A program made the position numbers and the translations under genes. 64,000 bases of DNA from Ignavibacteriaceae bacterium (lineage in GTDB: Bacteria > Bacteroidota > Ignavibacteria > Ignavibacteriales > Ignavibacteriaceae), in assembly GCA_023229425.1 (NCBI GenBank), contig JALNZG010000002.1, positions 124,001-188,000 on the forward strand. Direction: 5' to 3'. Shown piece by piece: positions 1 through 8,274 of this stretch; positions within the stretch are counted from its first letter, which is position 1; each line of letters begins with the position of its first letter. The notes under the pieces are model-generated. The model was given only the letters and a program-made list of their open reading frames with translations, was not told the DNA's origin and searched no databases.

Positions 1-517
1 TTGAACTTGCTTCCGCCACAAGAATAGCTTTGATAAGTCTTTCTCTATCAAGCAAATCGGTAGTGTTGTGCAGTTTGGGATTAAGAGACAGAAGCAGCTC
101 CGCCAAAGTATCCGCCGGAAATTTTTCTAAGTCGCTCTTCCGTTTTGAATGAAAATCGGTTTTTGCCAATTGATAATTTTGGAGTACAGCAGAAAGATAC
201 ATTCCCGTACCGCCGGTTAAAAAAGGAGTTTTTTGTTTTTCTAATATTGAATGAAATGCTTTTGAGAAATGTTCCGTAAATAAAAATAAATTAAATTCTT
301 CTTCCGGTTCAACAATATCAATAAGATGATAAGGAATTTTTCTGCTGTTGAGAAAAAACTCTTGCAAGTCTTTTCCTGTCCCGATGTTCATTCTTTTATA
401 AACCTGGCGTGAGTCGGCAGAAATAACTTCACCGTTGAAATGGTCTGCGAGCCGTGCGGTTAGTTTAGTTTTACCACATGCTGTGGGACCAAGAACGGTA
501 ATAAGGTTATAGATCAT
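1..517 (-). CDS. miaA: tRNA dimethylallyltransferase MiaA, N-terminal part (cut by window edge)
   Basis: This enzyme transfers a dimethylallyl group to N6 of A37 in tRNAs that read UNN codons. The reverse strand from the ATG at 515-517 encodes about 172 residues. They begin MIYNLITVLGPTACGKTKL, a P-loop close to the N-terminus as in MiaA, followed by ISADSRQVYKRMNIGTGKD, the DSxQvYr and GTxKp-type signature of the family. A later stretch reading PFLTGGTGMYLSAVL matches the conserved GGTGLY motif. The C-terminal part lies outside the window. The start is 10 bases from the stop of the kinase gene at 528, which is on the same strand and transcribed first, so co-transcription is likely. Family assignment is secure; completeness cannot be judged. 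Confidence 0.93.
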   Translation of the reverse strand, partial: MIYNLITVLGPTACGKTKLTARLADHFNGEVISADSRQVYKRMNIGTGKDLQEFFLNSRKIPYHLIDIVEPEEEFNLFLFTEHFSKAFHSILEKQKTPFLTGGTGMYLSAVLQNYQLAKTDFHSKRKSDLEKFPADTLAELLLSLNPKLHNTTDLLDRERLIKAILVAEASS

Positions 518-527
518 TTAAGAAAAA

Positions 528-2702
528 CTACAGCTCAATTGGGAGTGAAATAGAGAAAACTGCTCCCTCTCCTAATTCGCTTGCTACAGAAATAGTCCCG
601 TTGTGTTTTTTAATAATATTTTCTGCGATCGGAAGCCCTAAACCCATTCCTTCTTTCTTTCCTTGACTCATAAACGGTTCAAAGATTTTTCCTAAAACGC
701 TTTCAGGAATTCCGATACCGTTATCTTTAAATGAAATTTTCACGGAGTGCATTTCAACCGAAGTTGAAACATAGAGCTTTCCTCCGTCAGGCATCGCATC
801 GCAAGCATTCTTGGCTATTTGGTAGCAGGCTTGATATAATTCCTTTTTATCAACATTAACGGTAACATCGCGGTCAAATTTCTTAAATAACTTTACACCC
901 CGGTATTCAACATACTCCGCAAGTTTGGAAACTATCTCATCCATTACGACATTTAACGCTCTCTTTTTCAGCCGGTAAAAGGTTTTTCCTTCGGCATAAG
1001 CAAGAGTTGATTGAATAATTTCATTTACATTTGCAACTTGTTCAATCATTAAATCCATAACCTGTTTCACATCATCGGGTACATTTTTCCTTTTAATATG
1101 TTCAGCAAACTGTTTAATGGTAAGAACAGGTTTTTTTATATCGGAAAGAATAAAGTTCGTAAGTTTACCAAGCGAAACAAGTTTGTCGGTTTTTAAAAGC
1201 TGCTGCATAAGTTCTGCATTTGTTAAAGCAAGCGCCGCGTGAACGGAAAGGGCTTCAAGAAAATCTAAATCAATTTGGGTAAATTCTCCGCGGGAGGAAT
1301 TCAACAATTGCAAAACGCCAATTATAACGCCTTCACGATTTTTTATTGGATAACAGATCATCGATTTTGTTGTATAGCCTGACAACTTATCAATGTCGCT
1401 GTCAAATCGTTCATCTTGATGAACATCGGAAAGATTAATTATTTCGCCGGTTTTTGCCACCCATCCGGCAAGTCCTTGTCCAACTTTCAATTTTATATCT
1501 TCAACGTTTTCACCGCGTAAAACTTTGGACCACAATTCCCCTTTATCATAATCCAAAATGTAAAGAGTTCCGCGGTCGGCTGAGGTTAGCGAAGTTGCGG
1601 CTTCAATAATTGAGTAGAGGACTTCATCAATTTTAATATTTGAATTTACTTTTTCTGCCGCTTCAATTATAAGTTTAAGCTGATCTGCGGTTAATCCTAT
1701 GGCTGCATTATTTTCATTCTGAACAAAAAGTGATTGGCTGTCTTCGGAAGAAAACAAAGGTTTTTGTTCGACAAGCGGTTCCTCGTTAAACGTTTCGTTT
1801 TCAGAAGATTCGGAAATTCCCCAGAAACTTTCTTCAATGGGTTCAAGAATATGGGGGACTTTTTCATTCGGTTCTTCGTCGCCTTGCAAATCAGGCAAGG
1901 GTGAATCCTCTTCTTCCGGCACAAGGTCATCTGAAGGAGATATTGAAAAATCCCAGTTAGTGATTTCCGGTTCAACTGCTTGTGTTTTTGAAAAATCTTT
2001 TTGAATCGCATCTCCCAAATCTATCTCGTTATAGGTGGATTTGAATTTATCAGTATCAAAAGATATTTCGGGTTCGTCTTGTAAAGGAGGTTCGCTTTGA
2101 GAAAAAGGTTCACCTTGAGAAGAAGGTTCACCTTGCGAATCATCCAGACCCTGTTGGGATAAATCCGCCTGCTTTTCATCTGTAAGCATAAACGGTTTTT
2201 CATCAACTGATCGAGAAAACGAATCGAAACTGAATGGCTCACTGGTAATGTTTTGATATTCGTCTCCGGAATGTTTTGAAGTATCTTCTTCGCCAATAGA
2301 CAAACTCTCTATCCCCTGAAGGTTATTTGAAATTGTTCTGTTTGATGTTATTAAATTGTTTAATTCTTTCCTTTTAAGTAGATAAAGAGTTGAGTTGGTT
2401 TCGGCAACTGCAGAAGAGCCACGCGAAGCCATCGAAAGAAATTCTTTCTCGCCGAAAAAATCTGAGTTGGTTTTTAGTAAAATTCTTTGTCCATCAACCG
2501 GTACGGAAAATTTTATTTTCACTTCCCCATCTAAAATCAAATAGATGTGTTCCGCAGAATCTCCGGCTTTATAAATAATATCACCTTCTTTAAATTCAAT
2601 AACCTCTTTGGCATTGAAGGGAAAAGCATAAGATTTTTCAGGAACATTTGAAAAAAGTTTATTTGCTTTTATAAGTAATATCGGTTTTATTTGAGTTGCC
2701 AT
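528..2702 (-). CDS. Cyclic-nucleotide-binding/GAF sensor histidine-kinase-like protein lacking the phospho-acceptor His
   Basis: A cytoplasmic multidomain signalling protein of 724 residues. Residues about 20-120 form a cyclic-nucleotide-binding domain (FKEGDIIYKAGDSAEHIYLI, then a DGEV turn). Residues 140-335 are an acidic, low-complexity linker with SQGEP repeats. About 345-497 is a GAF domain (TSADRGTLYILD, GQGLAGWVAKTGE). About 505-570 is a DHp-like helical hairpin, and 620-724 an HATPase_c domain with N box (IAKNACDAMPDGG), G1 (DNGIGIP) and G2 (GMGLGLPI). The H box reads FILSDIKKP, with Ser520 where the autophosphorylated His normally sits. No transmembrane segment is visible and no response regulator gene is adjacent. 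It may be an atypical kinase, a pseudokinase or a scaffold reading second messengers and redox or ligand state; the signal is unknown. It is divergent from the glycosylase gene, with 32 bases between the starts. Confidence 0.85.
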   Translation of the reverse strand: MATQIKPILLIKANKLFSNVPEKSYAFPFNAKEVIEFKEGDIIYKAGDSAEHIYLILDGEVKIKFSVPVDGQRILLKTNSDFFGEKEFLSMASRGSSAVAETNSTLYLLKRKELNNLITSNRTISNNLQGIESLSIGEEDTSKHSGDEYQNITSEPFSFDSFSRSVDEKPFMLTDEKQADLSQQGLDDSQGEPSSQGEPFSQSEPPLQDEPEISFDTDKFKSTYNEIDLGDAIQKDFSKTQAVEPEITNWDFSISPSDDLVPEEEDSPLPDLQGDEEPNEKVPHILEPIEESFWGISESSENETFNEEPLVEQKPLFSSEDSQSLFVQNENNAAIGLTADQLKLIIEAAEKVNSNIKIDEVLYSIIEAATSLTSADRGTLYILDYDKGELWSKVLRGENVEDIKLKVGQGLAGWVAKTGEIINLSDVHQDERFDSDIDKLSGYTTKSMICYPIKNREGVIIGVLQLLNSSRGEFTQIDLDFLEALSVHAALALTNAELMQQLLKTDKLVSLGKLTNFILSDIKKPVLTIKQFAEHIKRKNVPDDVKQVMDLMIEQVANVNEIIQSTLAYAEGKTFYRLKKRALNVVMDEIVSKLAEYVEYRGVKLFKKFDRDVTVNVDKKELYQACYQIAKNACDAMPDGGKLYVSTSVEMHSVKISFKDNGIGIPESVLGKIFEPFMSQGKKEGMGLGLPIAENIIKKHNGTISVASELGEGAVFSISLPIEL
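2090..2141 (-). repeat. 18-bp in-frame tandem repeat in the kinase linker
   Basis: About three imperfect copies of an 18-base unit (core GGTTCACCTTGAGAAGAA on the plus strand) encode successive SQGEP-like hexapeptides at residues about 189-211 of the kinase linker. The period is a multiple of three, so copy-number change keeps the frame. Confidence 0.6.
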
Positions 2703-2734
2703 TTTAAATACTATTTTTTTTCTTTATAATTATA

Positions 2735-3346
2735 ATGAATTCTTTAGAAATTAGAAACGGAATAAATCACTTAAATGATAGAGACCCTATTCTCAGAGGG
2801 ATTATATCACAGACTAAACCATGCAGCATTAAGCGCCGGAAGAATTATTATCCCTCGCTTATTCAAGCAATTATCAATCAGCAGCTTTCGGTAAAAGCCG
2901 GAGAAAGCATTTATGGAAAATTCTCAGCGCACTTTGGCAAACATGTTAAACCCGAAGATATTGCCGCAACACCCGTCGAGGAGTTGAGGAAATTCGGGCT
3001 TTCAAATGCAAAAGCAATTTATGTAAAAGATTTGTCAGATAAAATTTTGTCAAATCAACTTTCATTTAAGAATCTTTCTCAAAAATCTAATGGTGAAATT
3101 ATTGGTGAGCTTACAAAAGTTAAAGGTATCGGCGTTTGGACGGCTCACATGTTCTTGATTTTTACACTCGGAAGATTAGACGTTCTGCCTGTTGGCGATC
3201 TGGGGATAAAAAATGCGATCCGGAAAAATTATCATTTAAAAGTACTGCCAGACGAAACAAAAGTTGCCGCGCTTTGCGAAAAGAAAAAGTGGAAACCGTA
3301 TCAGTCAATTGCAAGCTGGTATTTGTGGATGAGCCTCGAATTATAG
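2735..3346 (+). CDS. DNA-3-methyladenine glycosylase II-like protein (HhH-GPD superfamily)
   Basis: A base-excision-repair glycosylase of 203 residues that would remove alkylated purines from DNA. It carries the AlkA-type core: IQAIINQQLS near residue 45, the helix-hairpin-helix LTKVKGIGVWTAHMFLIF at about residues 127-145, and a following VGDLG whose Asp is the expected catalytic residue. No four-cysteine Fe-S loop of the EndoIII/MutY type is present, which favours the AlkA branch. It lacks the extra N-terminal domain of E. coli AlkA, as do many short bacterial homologues. Its start lies 32 bases from the divergent kinase start, so the two genes share a small control region. Substrate range cannot be read from sequence. 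Confidence 0.85.
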   Translation: MNSLEIRNGINHLNDRDPILRGIISQTKPCSIKRRKNYYPSLIQAIINQQLSVKAGESIYGKFSAHFGKHVKPEDIAATPVEELRKFGLSNAKAIYVKDLSDKILSNQLSFKNLSQKSNGEIIGELTKVKGIGVWTAHMFLIFTLGRLDVLPVGDLGIKNAIRKNYHLKVLPDETKVAALCEKKKWKPYQSIASWYLWMSLEL

Positions 3347-3404
3347 TTCTCTAAATTTTTTAACTATTTTAAGAATCGAAAATCCAAAATTTACATCTTA
3401 CAAC

Positions 3405-3965
3405 ATGAATGAAGAACAATTAATAGCTTCCGCAAAGAACGGAGACAGAAAAGCGCTTGCCGAACTCGTAAAAAATTACGGGCAGACGGTTTATAGTTTC
3501 GCTTTTAAAGTTTGCAGAGACCGCGAAAAAGCTGAGAACATGATGCAGGAAACTTTTTACAGCATGATAAAATCTCTGCACCAGTTCGACGGAAACTCAA
3601 AACTTTCAACATGGCTTTACCGGATTGTGGTTAATCACTGCTTAATGGAAGCAAGAAAAAGCAGCCGCTACACTTTTGTGGAACAAGAAACCGATGATAG
3701 CTTGTTCGATGAAAAATATATTGCCGATTGGTCAACGCTGCCGATAAAAAATTTGGAAACAAAGGAACTGCGAAACATTTTGGATTCAGCCATAGACAAA
3801 TTACAACCGGAATACCGCGTAGTGTTTACACTGCGTGATGTTGAAGAATATTCAACGGAAGAAACGGCAAAGATGCTTGAGCTTTCGGTACCGGCAGTAA
3901 AATCGCGCCTGCATAGAGCGCGGGCATTTTTAAGAAATGAAATTACGAAGGCATTTCAAGAATGA
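3405..3965 (+). CDS. ECF-type RNA polymerase sigma factor
   Basis: An extracytoplasmic-function sigma factor of 186 residues. Region 2 spans about 8-75, with the DREKAENMMQETFYSMIKSL core-binding helix and the FDGNSKLSTWLYRIVVNHC segment that contacts the -10 element. Region 4 spans about 130-182, with the helix-turn-helix YSTEETAKMLELSVPAVKSR followed by LHRARAFLR. There is no sigma region 3. The stop overlaps the start of the anti-sigma gene by four bases (ATGA), indicating translational coupling. The regulon is unknown; the FmdB and rhodanese genes directly downstream may be co-transcribed. Confidence 0.92.
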   Translation: MNEEQLIASAKNGDRKALAELVKNYGQTVYSFAFKVCRDREKAENMMQETFYSMIKSLHQFDGNSKLSTWLYRIVVNHCLMEARKSSRYTFVEQETDDSLFDEKYIADWSTLPIKNLETKELRNILDSAIDKLQPEYRVVFTLRDVEEYSTEETAKMLELSVPAVKSRLHRARAFLRNEITKAFQE

Positions 3966-4204
3966 ATGAAGAAAAAGTCTCGTGTAAAGATGTGATGAGT
4001 CACATTTGCGAAAGTCTCAGCGAGGAAATGGACTCACCAAAATGCGTAGCAATTAAAGACCATTTAGAAAATTGCGAAGGATGCAAAAGTTATTTTACTT
4101 CGGTTGAAATGACGATTGATCTTTATAAAAAATGTACCGAAACGTTCCCGGATGATGTCCATAAAAAACTAATGGCGTTTCTGGAATTAAATGATGAGAA
4201 ATAA
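3962..4204 (+). CDS. Zinc-finger anti-sigma factor (short zf-HC2 type)
   Basis: An 80-residue protein with the H-x3-C-x2-C zinc-binding signature in DHLENCEGCKSYF (residues about 36-48), the hallmark of ZAS-type anti-sigma factors. It has no transmembrane helix, so it should act as a soluble inhibitor of the sigma factor encoded just upstream, with which it overlaps by four bases. Soluble ZAS proteins often sense oxidants through the zinc cysteines; that mode is inference here. An extra Cys near residue 8 (VSCKDVM) could be a fourth zinc ligand. Confidence 0.8.
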   Translation: MNEEKVSCKDVMSHICESLSEEMDSPKCVAIKDHLENCEGCKSYFTSVEMTIDLYKKCTETFPDDVHKKLMAFLELNDEK

Positions 4205-4228
4205 AACTGATAAAAAAGGATAATTATT

Positions 4229-4477
4229 ATGCCAATCTTTGAATACCGATGTGAATCTTGCAATGAAAAATTTGAAGTGCTACATAAATCTTCAACAAAA
4301 ATAGACGATGTTACCTGTCCGAAATGTCAATCGAAAGAGAATAAAAAACTTCTCTCATCGTTTGCCGCATCAGTAAGCTCCGGTTCTTCCTACGATGGCG
4401 GATGTTCAACCGGAACATGCGGAACGAATTACAACAGCGGTGGCGGATGCGCTTCCGGTATGTGCGGATTAAACTAA
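4229..4477 (+). CDS. FmdB-family zinc-ribbon protein
   Basis: A small 82-residue protein. It opens with MPIFEYRCESCNEKFEVL and has a second knuckle CPKCQS at about residues 30-36, giving the two CxxC pairs of the FmdB/CxxC_CxxC_SSSS zinc ribbon. The C-terminal 25 residues are Gly/Ser/Cys-rich and contain a duplicated GGCSTGTCG / GGCASGMCG motif, so extra metal or disulfide chemistry is possible. The family is widespread and its molecular function is not settled. It sits 24 bases after the anti-sigma gene and probably belongs to the same transcript. Confidence 0.88.
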   Translation: MPIFEYRCESCNEKFEVLHKSSTKIDDVTCPKCQSKENKKLLSSFAASVSSGSSYDGGCSTGTCGTNYNSGGGCASGMCGLN

Positions 4478-4482
4478 CACAA

Positions 4483-4875
4483 GTGGAAATAACCCTGAAA
4501 TTTTATTTATTAACAACATTACTACTTATGTCAATATTCAGTTTCTTCGGAATGGCTCAAGACGATCCCCAAACCTCAATTTCTGTTTCCGAGCTTAAAG
4601 AGCGTTATGGAAAAGATACAACTCTAATTATTCTTGATGTAAGAATGCCGGAAGAATTGGCAAGTGGTCTTGGAAAAATTAACGGGGTTATTAATATTCC
4701 TTTACAAGTGCTCTCGCAAGAAGTAACGAAGCTTGAAAAATACCGGAAAAAAGAAATTGCCGTTATTTGCAGATCGGGAAACCGTTCACGCTCGGCAACA
4801 AAGTTTCTACTCGAAAAAGGTTTTAACGCAAAGAATGTTCCCGATGGAATGATCGCTTACCGGAGAAGTGAATAA
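4483..4875 (+). CDS. Exported rhodanese-domain protein
   Basis: A periplasmic sulfurtransferase-like protein. I place the start at the GTG at 4483-4485, giving about 130 residues. It begins with a Lys followed by a hydrophobic stretch and an FGMAQ cleavage-like site, a convincing signal peptide. The reading frame is open upstream, but that part overlaps the FmdB gene and encodes an Arg-rich stretch that would spoil the signal. The rhodanese domain shows LDVRMPEELASG, then the active-site loop CRSGNRSRSA with the catalytic Cys. Single-domain exported rhodaneses are known; the substrate is unknown. It lies six bases after the FmdB stop. Confidence 0.82.
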   Translation: MEITLKFYLLTTLLLMSIFSFFGMAQDDPQTSISVSELKERYGKDTTLIILDVRMPEELASGLGKINGVINIPLQVLSQEVTKLEKYRKKEIAVICRSGNRSRSATKFLLEKGFNAKNVPDGMIAYRRSE

Positions 4876-4880
4876 CACTA

Positions 4881-7346
4881 TTAAAAGTCATCGGGCACTT
4901 CATCAGAATTCTGCTCTACTATATTCTCGTTAGCTTGGCTATTAAAGAAATAAAAGATATCCAGCGTAAATACTCTCGTTCTTTCTTTTATGCTATTTGT
5001 GGAAGAAAACCCGGGACCGTAAGTATCCGAATTGCTGTTATTTGTATTAAAAAGGTCTATTACCCGCAAAGTTAGTGCTAAACTTTTATCAAAAAACAAC
5101 ATTTTGGCAGCTGCATTTGCCGAAAAGTTTGCCTTGCTTTTTTCCTGGATTCTATAAGAAGAGGGCGAAGAATACCTGCAATTAAATTGAAAAACCAAAT
5201 CATCAAATGATAATTTTGCACCAAACCCGGACGACCACATTCTTCCTTTATTATTAACCTTTGGACTAATATATTCAAATTGTCGTATATAAAAATCCGA
5301 GGAAAGCTCCATCCAACCCCAAAATTTATTGCTCAAAGATAAAGCTAGATTATAAGATTTGCGAGTTACAATATTTTCATACGTTGTTTGTGTCGCAGTC
5401 CAGTTGATTGGATGAGTGACCAACTCAATACCATTCGTTGTTACAGTATAATCAACTCCTATAATTCCGTTAAAATCCCTATCCACTATGAAATATTTTA
5501 CTGAATAAAAATTATTAATCATCGGTTTTAACCCGGTGTTCCCAACAATAATATTTGTTGAATCAGAATAATCAACATATGGATTTAAGTAATTGTTACT
5601 TGGATTTATTGAAAGACGAGAATAGCGCAATGAAAACCTCCCATTCTCTGAAATATTTTTAGAAAGAGACGCCGTTGAATTAAGATTAAATAGGTGAGTT
5701 TGATAGGTGAAATTTAAAACCTTATTTTCCACTTTGATGCTTGTCTGTACTGCCGTCATCCCCAAGTCGTATTGAAAATCAAATATGGTTCCGCTTCCGC
5801 TTAAAGATAAATTATGAACACTTTCATTGTGCCCATTCATTATACTATTAGCAACATTTTCAAGATATCTTTGTGTTAATGTATCGTACAAAGAATAGGT
5901 GCTGTTCATTGCCAGTTTTTTCGACGATCCATCGTATCCCCCGACAAGGTTTATTACCTTTGATATTGGCCGATTGTATCTCAACTTCCAATTAATCCAA
6001 ATATCCGTGTTTACCGAAGTATTTTTTTGATTTGTGCCATAAGTCATAAAAGAATTAGAAATTACTTGTTCCCGGTTTACATCATTGTTTTGAATCATCC
6101 TATTTTTAAAATAAAATACTCCTCCGGAAAAATAGTGTCCTTTTTTATCAAAAGATTTACGGACTAGAATTGAATTATTTACAAACTGGTGAACACTTCT
6201 TGTAACACTGTTGCTTATTGAACGGGAAGTCTCTGTAAGATATTGATCTAACGTTTTGTTTACAATTATTCTATCGTTATTTCTTAGATGCTCTCTGTAT
6301 GAACTGCTAAAATTTATATTGATCGTTGTATCGACTGGAAAAGCTGTGCCAATTGAAAAATAGTTGTCATTAAACTTGCTGATATAGCTCCCTTCCTGAC
6401 CGATATAGCTCGAAGTGTTTTCAAAATCAATTTCTTTTAAAGAAGCTGTGTTTTGATAATGCTTAGAATTGGAGTACTTATAGTTTCCAGACAACGTTAA
6501 TTTTCCCAAAGTAGCTCTTATCCCACTGTTTGTTTTCAATGAATTATCATTGTTTACATTCAATCCGGTATTGCCGCTATACTTGTCGGTTTTATTCTGC
6601 TTGGTTACAATATTAATAATCCCTCCGTCAGAAATCAAACCATATTCGGCTACAGGATTCATGACTATTTCTATTTTTTCGATTTCAGAAAAGGGCAACG
6701 TTCTTAATTCCTCCGGTGCACCTATTCCAGAAAATTCTTTAGGCATTCCATTTATATAAATAATTGTGTTTTCTTTCCCAAACATCTTTATATCTCCCGA
6801 CATAATATCAACATCAACCAAAGGAGCGCTTTCTAATAATTCATAAGCATTATTGCCCCAACGTCGGTCGGGACTAATAATCAATTTATCCTTATTATCC
6901 TTTTCATATACAATCGGGTATTTATCGGAAACAATTTTTACTTCATCTGTCAATATCTCTTTCGGCATTAAAAAAATTGTATCGAGTTGGATTATGTGCT
7001 GTTTGGGAGAGAGAACCATATTACTTCTTGTACGGGTTTTATAACCCATTAAGGAAACTTTTGCTTTATAAGTGCCGTAAGCAATTCCCATTAGTGTAAA
7101 CCGCCCATCTTTCCCGGAAGATGTTCCAACAATTATGTTTGAATCTTTTAAAGAAGTTAAAATAAAATTTACAAACTCCAGCGGTTCCTTCGTGTGGAAG
7201 TCAATAACAATCCCGCTGATTTGTCCATCAGCATTATTATTATAACTCTGCTGTGGTTTTAATACATCAGCAAAAACGAATATGAATAAAAAGATACCGA
7301 GCACTTTGGAAAAGTTACTTCCGAAAAACCGAGACAAAAATTTCAT
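4881..7346 (-). CDS. Outer-membrane beta-barrel protein with carboxypeptidase-regulatory-like domain and plug (TonB-dependent-receptor-like)
   Basis: An 821-residue outer-membrane protein. I prefer the ATG at 7346, which has a strong AGGAAGG ribosome site five bases upstream; the frame is open 21 codons further but without a better start. A signal peptide precedes a carboxypeptidase-D-regulatory-like beta-sandwich (GQISGIVIDFHTKEPLEFVN, then a TSSGKDGRFTLMGI-like turn), then a plug domain (NTIIYINGMPKEF, IEKIEIVMNPVAEYG, GGIINIVTKQN). The rest is rich in alternating aromatic strands, and a phenylalanine-rich segment lies near the C-terminus. The family includes TonB-dependent importers and non-transporting barrels. 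No SusD-like lipoprotein is adjacent, so the substrate cannot be inferred. It is convergent with the rhodanese gene. Confidence 0.85.
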   Translation of the reverse strand: MKFLSRFFGSNFSKVLGIFLFIFVFADVLKPQQSYNNNADGQISGIVIDFHTKEPLEFVNFILTSLKDSNIIVGTSSGKDGRFTLMGIAYGTYKAKVSLMGYKTRTRSNMVLSPKQHIIQLDTIFLMPKEILTDEVKIVSDKYPIVYEKDNKDKLIISPDRRWGNNAYELLESAPLVDVDIMSGDIKMFGKENTIIYINGMPKEFSGIGAPEELRTLPFSEIEKIEIVMNPVAEYGLISDGGIINIVTKQNKTDKYSGNTGLNVNNDNSLKTNSGIRATLGKLTLSGNYKYSNSKHYQNTASLKEIDFENTSSYIGQEGSYISKFNDNYFSIGTAFPVDTTININFSSSYREHLRNNDRIIVNKTLDQYLTETSRSISNSVTRSVHQFVNNSILVRKSFDKKGHYFSGGVFYFKNRMIQNNDVNREQVISNSFMTYGTNQKNTSVNTDIWINWKLRYNRPISKVINLVGGYDGSSKKLAMNSTYSLYDTLTQRYLENVANSIMNGHNESVHNLSLSGSGTIFDFQYDLGMTAVQTSIKVENKVLNFTYQTHLFNLNSTASLSKNISENGRFSLRYSRLSINPSNNYLNPYVDYSDSTNIIVGNTGLKPMINNFYSVKYFIVDRDFNGIIGVDYTVTTNGIELVTHPINWTATQTTYENIVTRKSYNLALSLSNKFWGWMELSSDFYIRQFEYISPKVNNKGRMWSSGFGAKLSFDDLVFQFNCRYSSPSSYRIQEKSKANFSANAAAKMLFFDKSLALTLRVIDLFNTNNSNSDTYGPGFSSTNSIKERTRVFTLDIFYFFNSQANENIVEQNSDEVPDDF

Positions 7347-7418
7347 AGAGCCTTCCTGTGAATAAAAGAGAATTAAACAAAATAGCACTCTCTTAACGGT
7401 CAAGTTCAACCAATTTAA

Positions 7419-7665
7419 TTACTTAAACTTCAACACCACAAACATAACGCCATCTTCAAGAGAATCATCTTCGCGCCAAAGAATCGCCGGATTTATATTT
7501 CCAAGAATTAGAAATAGTTAAGCCCGGCTTAGAACTTTCAACATTTATTTCAATATCTTTGGATGTTAATTTTATAATCTCATTTTGTTGGGAGTTAAGA
7601 AATGTTGCGGTTATAAAATAATAACAAAGAAAACTGAGTAGTTTAATTGTTCTCATCTTTTTCAC
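7419..7665 (-). pseudogene. Decayed N-terminal fragment of a sensor or phosphatase-type protein
   Basis: A signal-peptide-bearing frame (MKKMRTIKLLSFLCYYF and so on) runs 66 codons to a stop at 7465. Just before that stop it reads SWKYKSGD; one frame over, without a stop until 7419, it reads LWREDDSLEDGVMFVV. Joined by one frameshift near 7475 this gives a W-x-Y-x-x-GD-x-x-W-x-x-DDS pattern, which resembles the jelly-roll N-terminus found before kinase or SpoIIE-type modules. The remainder of such a protein is absent. I read this as the remnant of a larger gene. A genuine short secreted peptide remains possible. Confidence 0.45.
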
Positions 7666-7768
7666 TTTATTTGCAAGAGAATATTTAATTGTTGAAACAG
7701 AAAATCTTTATTGAAATTTAATAAGAAAAAACCTAAGTTTTGAGAGAAAATATTCTAAAGGCTAAAAA

Positions 7769-8173
7769 ATGGACATACGCAGAATTTTTATCGTTATAAT
7801 TGGTCTATTCTTCTTCTTAGGCGGTTGTAAAACAACAGTTACCAACAGTGTTACTTTTAAAAGCATCGCTTTAGGAAATATGTATGTCAATTTTATGGGA
7901 GAAACATTTACCGTTGTGCCCAACGGTTCGAAAACGGTTCGGAACATTCCTAAGGGAACGTACACTTACTCAACTTCGTACGATATACCTTCAGGAGTAA
8001 CATCTGTTGCCATAAGCGGCGCTGTTAACGGTTCGGTTGAAGTAAATGCAGACACAAAAATAACGGTTCTCTATTCCAGTTCAATTCAAGGAACAGGCGA
8101 GCAAAAAAATTATATTGTTAGTGCGACTATTTCTTCAAATGATAAGGTGATAACCCCTACGGGCGGCTTATAG
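7769..8173 (+). CDS. Small predicted lipoprotein, unknown function
   Basis: A 134-residue protein with a hydrophobic N-terminus ending in a lipobox, FFLGGC, at about residues 15-20, so it should be lipid-anchored in the inner or outer membrane. The mature part is Thr/Ser/Val-rich with short alternating segments typical of a beta-sandwich. I recognise no family. It stands alone upstream of dnaN, divergent from the decayed sensor fragment. Confidence 0.7.
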   Translation: MDIRRIFIVIIGLFFFLGGCKTTVTNSVTFKSIALGNMYVNFMGETFTVVPNGSKTVRNIPKGTYTYSTSYDIPSGVTSVAISGAVNGSVEVNADTKITVLYSSSIQGTGEQKNYIVSATISSNDKVITPTGGL

Positions 8174-8222
8174 TTTTCCTATCTTCTTGTTCAAAAAAGA
8201 TTAGAAATACTTAGTTTTTTAA

Positions 8223-8253
8223 ATTGAGTTTCCCTCATTTTTTATTAAATTTC
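8223..8253 (+). promoter_or_regulatory. Bacteroidota-type promoter for dnaN
   Basis: ATTG at 8223-8226 (consensus TTTG), exactly 19 bases, then TAAATTTC at 8246-8253 (consensus TAnnTTTG). It lies about 20 bases upstream of the dnaN start and fits the primary-sigma promoter pattern of Bacteroidota with one mismatch in each box. Confidence 0.5.
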
Positions 8254-8274
8254 AGTATCTAAATGGAGATGATT

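Noticed and set aside
4402..4482. N-terminal extension of the rhodanese frame
   Set aside because: It overlaps the FmdB-like gene in another frame and adds an Arg-rich stretch that destroys the signal peptide.
8174..8274. Replication origin upstream of dnaN
   Set aside because: No DnaA boxes, and the region is short and explained by a promoter. dnaA is absent nearby.
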